From NCBI GenBank assembly GCA_024734495.1, contig JALMQS010000128.1, positions 26,765,830-26,829,829 on the forward strand: 64,000 nucleotides of DNA, written 5' to 3'. The notes below the pieces were generated by a model that worked only from the letters and a program-made list of their open reading frames with translations, was not told the DNA's origin and searched no databases. A program made the translations under genes and the position numbers. Position 1 is the stretch's first letter; each line of letters starts with the position of its first letter. The stretch is from Forficula auricularia (Eukaryota > Arthropoda > Insecta > Dermaptera > Forficulidae). Below, one piece after another: positions 56,470-64,000 of the stretch.

Positions 56470-57640
56470 ACTGCAACGGATCGTTGCTAAACTTTATCCA
56501 AATTCATTTGAAATATTAATATGTTTGTTCCTTTATTATATATCAGAAATCACTTGCAATTTGTAGTTCATGTTGACATTAATTAAAAATAATTCTCATT
56601 TAATAATCGAGGAATAACCATTCTACATTGGATTTTTGACATTTCGGTTATTATTGTAACCATTGCTGAAGACATGGAGGAATCGACTTAAAATCAAAAA
56701 TAGCCATCGATTCTCATTTAATACTTGAGGAATAACAATTCTACATTAGGTTTTTGACGTTTCGATTATTATTGGTAACCATTGCTGAAGAGATGGAGGA
56801 ATCGACATAAAATCAAAAATAACGATCGATTTTCATCTAATACTAGAGGAATAACCTTATTGCATTCCATTTTTGATGTTTTGACTATTAATGGCAACCT
56901 CTACTGAAAACGTGGAAGAATCGACTTAAAATCAAAAAGACTAAATTCTTTTTTGATAAACAACTCAAGTTTGAGTTGTTTGCCATAAAAGAATTTAGTC
57001 TTTTTGATTTTAAGTCGATTCTTCCACGTTTTCAGTAGAGGTTGCCATTAATAGTCAAAACATCAAAAATGGAATGCAATAAGGTTATTCCTCTAGTATT
57101 AGATGAAAATCGATCGTTATTTTTGATTTTATGTCGATTCCTCCATGTCTTCAGCAATGGTTACCAATAATAATCGAAACGTCAAAAAACTAATGTAGAA
57201 TTGTTATTCCTCAAGTATTAGATGAGAATCGATGGCTATTTTTGATTTTAAGTCGATTCCTCCATGTCTTCAGAAATGGTTACCAATAAAAACCGAAATG
57301 TCAAAAATCCAATATATAATGGTTATTCCTCAAGTATTAGATGAGAATCAATCGCTATTTTTGGTTTAAAGTCGATTTCTCTATGTCTTCAGCAATGGTT
57401 ACCAATAAAAACCGAAACGCCAAAAATCCAATATATAATGGTTATTCCTCAAGTATTAGATGAGAATCAATCGCTATTTTTGGTTTAAAGTCGATTTCTC
57501 TATGTCTTCAGCAATGGTTACCAATAAAAACCGAAACGTCAAAAATCCAATATAGAATGGTTATTCCTCAAGTACTAGTTGAGAATCAATCGCTATTTTT
57601 GGTTTAAAGTCGATTTCTCTGTCTTAAGCAAAGGTAACGG
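56470..57640. repeat. 119-bp tandem repeat arranged as a large palindrome
   Basis: The centre is near 56970 (AAACAACTCAA / TTTGAGTTGTTT). On the right the repeats keep an exact 119-bp step (TCGATTYCTC at 57133, 57252, 57371, 57490, 57609). On the left the same units run in the opposite direction. Each unit has GGTTACCAATAA, then AATC or AACC, then GAAACGTC. The left edge, AACTGCAACGGATCGTTGC, is shared with 20860 and 61965. Confidence 0.85.
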
Positions 57641-57899
57641 ATAAGAAAACAACGCAGTTGCTATGGTTACTTATAAAATTTCCTCCCAAATTTTTACCAT
57701 TTCACAGCGAGAAGCCTAACCATTCTTACTTAAGTTAGGTTAAATGAGCTATATTAAAACGAACAAATGAATAAATTTTAAAGAATTTAAAACAAAAAAT
57801 TAAAAAAGTACTATTTTACTCTAAAGTACTTTAAAATATGATTTTACTAAAAACTTTATTTAACCTTTTTTGTGGTCCCCAAGGTACTTAATTAGGATA

Positions 57900-58352
57900 T
57901 TAAATTTTATCAAAATTGGTTAAGTCATTTTCAAGATATTTAGAAAAAACTAAAAAAGTCCTCAAATAAAGTACTAATGTTTGTGGACCGATATGTACCA
58001 AAAACTAATCAGCGCTTCATTTTGTTAAACTAATGGTAGGTTTTCAATTTCATTTCAATCAGCGCAAAGGTGTGGAAAAAATCGTGGACGAAAAAAACGA
58101 TAACACACATACATACATCCATCCATCCCCACGCACTTCCAAAAAAAATGGCACTTTTTGGCCTCTCGACGAGATTCCAGGTAATTTTTGGCAAAACCGT
58201 CACGTGCTAAAATTCAATCTCATTGAATACTTCAATTTGTGACCTTAATTGAGTCTATGGGTTCCGTAGTCTTTATCTGAGGACCCTTTGAAGTCGCGCT
58301 TGCCGCGAGAGCGATTCCAATACTTTCTCCCATGCTTCGCATTGGATAAAGT
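57900..58352 (-). repeat. ACTTTATCCAATGCGAAGC family element
   Basis: Minus-strand copy of the element at 12000-12420, ending TTCGCATTGGATAAAGTAAA. It includes the internal block CCAAAAACTAATCAGCGCTT. The frame at 58033-58242 is not conserved in the other copy. Confidence 0.6.
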
Positions 58353-58662
58353 AAAAATTGGAGATAACTTAGCCATCGACATGATTTTACCATAGGCCTG
58401 CTTATATTAAAAATTTATTTTTTCTGTCCTTGGACGTTTTATAATTTTAATTTATTTGAAATATCCCACCTCCCCTATTTTTGGTAATATCATTTTCTCG
58501 TTACCTCTTAAAGGTCATTATTGCAAAACAACACAGATCGATCATAGAATTTTGGAGTAAATTTTCTCTCCGGTTTCAGTCATAAAATCTTAGTCTTAAT
58601 ATAAAATCCACTGGTGATGACTAGCTTCTTCCTTATTTGCAATCATCATAACATTTTTATTC

Positions 58663-58812
58663 ATTAATAAAGGAAAGGGTGTGTAGTTTCACAGTGAATG
58701 AAATAAAACTCAAAGAGGTTTATACAAACTCAATATATTTCGGATTATTAGTCCATCATCAGGAGTTTACAGGTTAACATTCACTGTGAAACTACACACC
58801 CTTTACTTTATT
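58663..58812. repeat. 150-bp foldback with hammerhead-like loop
   Basis: Arms AGGGTGTGTAGTTTCACAGT GAATG and CATTCACTGTGAAACTACAC ACCCT are exact over about 28 bp. The loop carries the ribozyme candidate at 58720-58772. Confidence 0.8.
58720..58772 (-). ncRNA. Candidate hammerhead ribozyme in a foldback loop
   Basis: Minus strand: GTAAACTC, CTGATGA (58762-58756), T, a 3-bp stem II GGA/TCC around CTAATAA, GAAA (58740-58737), TATATT, then GAGTTTGT. The strands AAACTC and GAGTTT give a 6-bp stem I, 8 bp with G-U pairs. Stem III is only 1-2 bp, which is the weak point. All core bases are present; cleavage would fall after the second T of TATATT. Confidence 0.5.
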
Positions 58813-59404
58813 AATTAATATCATGTTTCACCTAAAACCTACACCACTCTAAGTAAAATAAAAAACAATTTTATTCATTCAAACTTCTTCAATTACGGGT
58901 TCCCTCAAGCCGTTTTGACAAAATTCGAAACTGCTAAATTCCAAAAATCTTCTAGTAAACATGTACTTTCGGTCTTTTGATTTTAACTAAAATTTTGGGA
59001 TATATCTTCAAGCTTCTAGATGTCTAGATCATGGGTGGTCAACCGGCCATTTTATTTACATTTTTTTCTATTTATAGAGAATTATATAACACAATAAAAT
59101 ATGCAATAGTTTGAAATCATACATACATCTCGTTCTTGAACTGTATACTAATCAATTAAATAATTCAAATAGTTATTTAAATTATTGTTTTATTATATTT
59201 GTGACAAAAACAACCCTTCAATTTAACAAAAAATTTAAATCAAGTCACTTAAGTTCTGGAAGAATTTTTTTATTTCATTTATATTTATTTATTTATTATA
59301 TTTCATTTTTAGTGTTATATATTTTTTACACTGTGCGTTTAGTATCATTATTATTATATTATCTATGTTTACATGTAAGAATAATAGTAAACAAAATGTA
59401 GAGC

Positions 59405-60618
59405 CTAACATTGCAACCTGCAATACAGGTCGTTCGTTTTGAATGCATACTTGCCACTCCCAGGCGACACTGAGTCTTGCATTGCGTCAGTTACCACAGA
59501 AGAGACTGAATAAATTAACCACTTAGCTAATCCTTTGGCTATTAACGTATACTAAATTATTTAATTATTAACGTTTGTACACATAAATATTTATTTAACA
59601 AGTATGTGAATTCATTAATTATAACGATTTTCCCTTTTAAGGTAGTTGTTTCACCATATGGGTTTTTTTAGTATTTTTCTGAAATTTAGACAGATTATTA
59701 TTTTTGGTGGCAAAACGAAATTTATGAACAATATAGTTCCGGCGATATTAAATTCCAAAGATAAAGTTTTTCGGACTCTTATACATTTCACTATCGAAAA
59801 GTTTACATACATATAAAGTCCTCGGTGGTTAGGTCCTCCAAACATCAATACTTTAACAAACATCAAAATAAATTAACTACAACAATTTAATAAATAATAT
59901 ACAAGTAAAAAAAAAAGAGAAAAAAAATAGAAATGTATGACATGACCATAGATTTACATCAAAAGACAAAAAGTAATTTAAAAAATTCCCCGCAAAACCC
60001 GATATCAGGAGCAAGCGACGCATTAGCCATCCCGGCATTTTCCATAAGTTGTTAAGGAATCCTGGTCAAAACCATGACAAGAATGGTATGACCTCTCTCT
60101 ACCTCAGCTAATATCTGTTTATTTAATTACAATTAAGAAACCATTCTTAACATTCTTATAAAAAACTAAACCAACATTAAACAATAACTAATACATTTTT
60201 TAAGAAAATTTTAATTCATAATTACAACACAATTTCTGAGATAATAATGAATAAATAATGAAAAATTTACACTAAAAACAAGCTGGTAACAACGCATTTA
60301 TTTAACTTAAAAAGAGCGTTAACTTTAGTAGTTTTTTGACGTTTTTTCGCTTCAGCCATTGTCGCAAAAGCTTACAATTGCTTATTAAGAACTTTTTGTT
60401 TAATAAATCGACCTTTATAATGTATTTTATCTGTAATTTCTATGATAAAAATACTCAAGCTCGGACAATGTTGACAGATTTGTCAAACAAGCACGCGATT
60501 GGCTAGTGGTGGTACATAAACAGGAAAAAGTTTTGGGCTCAATGATTATGAATCCTTATTGTCTGTTCTATATATTCTAGCATTAACTTTTTGATAGAAT
60601 TGTCACGATACAACCGCC
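59405..60618. mobile_element. TTAA family B element (59641-60618) with shared left flank and a LINE fragment inside
   Basis: Between TTAA at 59637-59640 and 60619-60622; ends GGTAGTTGTTTCACC and ACGATACAACCGCC. The flank from TGCAATACAGGTCGTTCG (59417) matches 31645 onward. A LINE 3' fragment (59815-60119) interrupts it where the copy at 31864 is continuous. Confidence 0.7.
59815..60119 (-). mobile_element. LINE-like fragment, copy 4 (both ends truncated)
   Basis: Matches 39580-39920 (GGTTAGGTCCTCCAAACATC, GCAAGCGACGCATTAGCCAT). It lacks the (TTTA)n tail. Confidence 0.65.
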
Positions 60619-61208
60619 TTAAGAATAAAAGAGATTCCATTAAATTAATTTAATTTTTATTGGATGAATCCATTAACTTATTAGACATTAGAACTTCCAA
60701 TTTATCAATCCCTTTCTTTAATGACCTAAGAATTGATAATTTATTTTAAATCTTCCTTTTTAGAAGATTTTATTCAAGATTCTAGATACAATAAGACGAG
60801 GACATTTATTAATTGAGTTTAAAATAAGACACAATTTCGAGTCTTTCTTTAAGCAGCTTTGAGAGCAAGTTCGGAATCGCAATTCCCTGAGGCACCTGGA
60901 GTTTTTATCTTTAAATAAAAATATATTCCCTTTGGTGATTTAGTTCCAATGTCAAGCTTTAACTTGTTCCAAAAGAGACACATATATCTTATAAATGTTT
61001 CTTTTATATTTACTTTTTACTTTCACTTAGGTACTTATATAAATCTATAGAGTAGGTGAAAATATTGATTACTCAAAAAGAAAGACTACCCAAAATTGTA
61101 CTAAAATTAAATAAATATTAAAATATTAATATTTTTAAAATTTGACGTTTCTTATACTAGTTAATGGAATTTTAGATCATTGAAAGAAAATGAATTTAAA
61201 ATTATCTA

Positions 61209-61430
61209 ATCTATCAGGTGTATCCAAATGAAATGAGCCTTTTTTATTAAAATAAAACACTTTTTAAATAGGAAAAAAAAATTTTATTCAAAGTACTCTC
61301 CATCACTTTCTCACATTTTGACCACCTTTCTGGCAATTGGTAGATCCCCTTCCAAAAAACTGCTGGTCTTTGGATGAAAACCATTCATTGACCCATTGAA
61401 TTTTCGAATGTCTGGATTTTGGGTTTTCGG
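61209..61430 (-). pseudogene. Third mariner-like remnant, transposase C-terminus and one end
   Basis: On the minus strand WVNEWFSSKDQQFFGRGI and YQLPERWSKCEKVMEST match the usual tail of mariner transposases (W..W..SK...FF..GI..LPERW). It is followed by a terminal AAATGAAATGAGCC-like repeat read on the plus strand at 61216. The remainder of the element is missing or unrecognisable. Confidence 0.7.
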
Positions 61431-61954
61431 GATTTTGGCGTAAACCCCGCTTTATTGTATTATTTATTCATGTTCAATAAGCAATTATAATGAATTATGT
61501 GTCATTTCACTAAAAATTCAAATTTTAATCAAATTAACAACAAAAATAAAAGCTTCAACAGCTTTATTACAAATAAAATTTTATTTAAAAATTACTTTTA
61601 GAATTTAATATAATACAATTTTTGGTCTATGAATATACACACAAAGTTATGTCTAAAATTATATACCTAAAAACGTTTGTAGAATATTTTTGAAACTTTT
61701 TTTCAATAAAATTGAAATGTAAATACTTAGAGTAAGAATTTGAATTTCATAACCAACGAATGAATTTGATCGAATGAGAGATTAAAAAACATAAACCTTT
61801 AGCGAAGTTAAAATTATTTCTATTAGAATTTCTGGTAATTAATATTATTCAAAGGTTTTAATTACCTTTTACGTAGGGAATGCGGCCAGATAAGAAAAGC
61901 TCTGGAGCACGTAGGTGAGACGTCGACGACGCTGGCTGGTTTTTATCCATTAAC

Positions 61955-62490
61955 TAGAAAAATAAACTGCAAAGGATCGTTGCTAAACTTTATCCAAATT
62001 CATTTGAAATATTAATATGTTTATTCCTTTATTATTAATCAGATATATCATTTGCAATTTGCAGTTCATGTTGACTCTAATTCAAAAATAATGATCGATT
62101 CTCATTAACAGTCGAGGAATAACAATTCTATATTGGATTTTTGACGTTTCGGTTATTATTGGTAACCATTGCTGAAGACATGGAGGAATCGACTTAAAAT
62201 CAAAAATAACGATCGATTCTCATCTAATCCTTGAGGAATAACCATTCTATATTAGATTTTTGACGTTTCGATTATTATTGGTAGCAATTGCTTAAGACAT
62301 GGAGGAATCGACATAAAATCAGAAATAACGATCGATTCTTAACTACTACTAGAGGAATAACCTTATTGCATTCCATTTTTGATGTTTTGACTATTAATGG
62401 CAACCTCTACTGAAAACTTGGAAGAATCGACTTAAAATCAAAAAGACTAAATTCTTTTTTGGTAAACAACTCAAGCTTGAGAACGTTTTT
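61955..62490 (+). repeat. Partial copy of the 119-bp-repeat family
   Basis: Starts AAACTGCAAAGGATCGTTGC and carries about three units in the orientation of the left arm of 56470-57640, stopping at AAACAACTCAAGCTTGAG, the position of that palindrome's centre. Confidence 0.75.
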
Positions 62491-64000
62491 TCTGTTTGGC
62501 TATAGCGAGACAAAATATTAAATCGGCTAGCGTTGTAAAAAAGTTAACGACCACATTCATTGAAATATCGCTCATCAATCGACTTTAAAAACAAAGTTCG
62601 CTGTTTAGTTTTTCTTATTTTTTTTTTATTTTACCATACTTAATATGATAAAGTATTAGTTATTTTTTTTTAATTTTGACCTGAAAATTTAAAAAATATT
62701 TAATTTTTGAAGCGTTAAACAAATACTTACCTACTGTTTATTGAAAATCCATATAGGTTATACATATATATATAGGTTTCTATTTAAAAAACAAAAGTTG
62801 ACCTTGAAATACCTTTACAATTCCCCTTGAACATAAGTTTCATTTACCCCCTCCCCACCCCCTCGCAACGTTCTCAAATTAATTTCAAAAATCCAACATG
62901 TAATCTAGGAATATAATAATATTTAAAATCTCTAAATTTTTTATCATAATAATTTGTGCAAATTTCTATACCAACAACTATTTAATTTAGAAAAAAATAA
63001 GCACTTAACCATTATTGTATTTATTACATGTTATACTACCAATTCAATTGACGTCCGAAAATTTCCCTTATATTTTCAGTCGAATATAAATACATCAAAT
63101 TGCATATAAAATATATTATTGTTTGCATGAATTTTAGTTATGAAAATTAAACAAGAATTTTGTATTTTATTTTTGTAAAATCAATATCAAAAGTGAAACT
63201 ATAATTGCAATAGTAGCTATATGTTATAATATATGCGTTTTCGATAATGTGTATTATTATTAATAGGAAAATGTGTATGTAAAATTATGCAAACGAAATT
63301 ATTATATATGATTATGTCTCGATATATAATTTATACAGAGACATAGACAGCTGTTTAGCGAGACAGGGGGCACCACGAGAAGGCAGCTGTCGCCACCCCC
63401 ACATGGATAGATAAATAAATAATAATTAAACCGGGATCGTTAATTTAATTTTGATCGCAAATTACAAAATATACTAATCGAGTGATACTTTTAAATATTT
63501 CCTTTATTTACAAATGTATAAATCACTTGGAAATACAATTTGAAATTTTAAAGTCGAAAATAATGAAAATTTCAAGCCTAGTCGTATTTTGGAACAAATA
63601 GGAGACATTGTATTTGTACCAAAATACGTCTACACTTGAGATAAGTAATTGTTAAAAGACCTTTTCCGAATCAAATACCAGTACAATATCTCCAATACTG
63701 CAATTTGTTTCGAATCAAAGTCTTAAAACATTAGAAATTTTGTATAAAAATTTTATCAAGTATTTGTATTTAAGACACAAATATAAAAAATTTGTAGATC
63801 TAAATATGATGAGAGAAAGTTCGTTATTGACTCATGCATTAAATCAGAAACAGAAAAATAATTAGATTGAAGTTTAGAGGCGATTATTTTTAAAAGTGAA
63901 TTATTTTGAAGGTTATTTTTTTTAACCGAAATTGAAATTATATTATCTATCCATATGAAATAATTTTATTAGACTGAAAATATAAAAGCGATATTGTTTC
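62491..64000. other. Unassigned AT-rich intron sequence with one GC-raised island
   Basis: Nothing recognisable except a GC-raised island at 63351-63410 (AGCGAGACAGGGGGCACCAC). It has an AG before it and a short open stretch but no usable donor, so I do not call an exon. Confidence 0.35.

Noticed and set aside
63351..63410. GC-raised island with AG before it, as a possible exon
   Set aside because: The open stretch hits a stop soon and there is no GT donor in a useful position.

Overview
This is a very AT-rich piece of an arthropod, most likely insect, nuclear genome. The signs are split protein-coding exons with GT-AG borders, mariner and hAT transposons, RTE-type and Jockey-like LINEs, tRNA-derived SINEs, and Penelope-like retroelement (PLE) material with hammerhead-ribozyme-like ends. 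No prokaryotic gene, CRISPR array, rRNA or free-standing tRNA gene is visible.

The only host gene I can support lies on the + strand. Two exons (about 794-979 and 32986-33087) each carry WW-domain sequence and both have phase-0 borders, so they can be joined across an intron of about 32 kb. The WW spacing and linkers resemble WW-containing Rho GTPase-activating proteins of the ARHGAP12/15/27 group. That assignment is tentative, because the GAP and PH domains would lie outside the window. The rest of the window is intron: the end of an upstream intron, the 32-kb intron, and more than 30 kb of a downstream intron.

The introns are filled with nested transposable elements. From left to right: a 360-bp palindrome with a PLE-type motif (0.24-0.6 kb); an internally deleted mariner (1.58-2.28 kb); a TTAA-flanked element split by a composite element with GAAGTCGGTT ends (3.9-6.0 kb); a degenerate full-length mariner (6.66-7.91 kb); further copies of these families (9.3-11.8 kb); a 5'-truncated RTE-type LINE with an intact 390-residue reverse transcriptase frame (12.6-13.8 kb); a hAT MITE and a hAT remnant with a dimerisation domain (16.5-18.9 kb); a series of large inverted repeats (17.2, 19.4, 21.5 and 23.5-25.6 kb); a hAT element holding a SINE and a PLE-type insertion (27.45-28.94 kb); LINE 3' ends with (TTTA)n tails (30.3, 39.5, 55.2 and 59.8 kb); an EEP-endonuclease relic (37.6 kb); a PLE GIY-YIG frame (38.8-39.3 kb); a tandem array (42.4-43.5 kb); SINEs (47.1 and 51.7 kb); a Jockey-like LINE tail (48.1 kb); and a 119-bp tandem repeat folded into a palindrome (56.5-57.6 kb).

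The most notable observation is a set of four insertions (124-505 bp). Each has perfect 12-13-bp target duplications, each shares a GCCGAGAGTAGCAGA-type terminal block, and each is largely an inverted dimer. The largest carries a hammerhead-like motif. Two more hammerhead candidates with pairable stems lie at 34.9 and 58.7 kb, and many relics keep a hairpin followed by GAAAC. At least a dozen long inverted repeats sit in the introns of one transcribed gene, so its pre-mRNA should contain many long hairpins.
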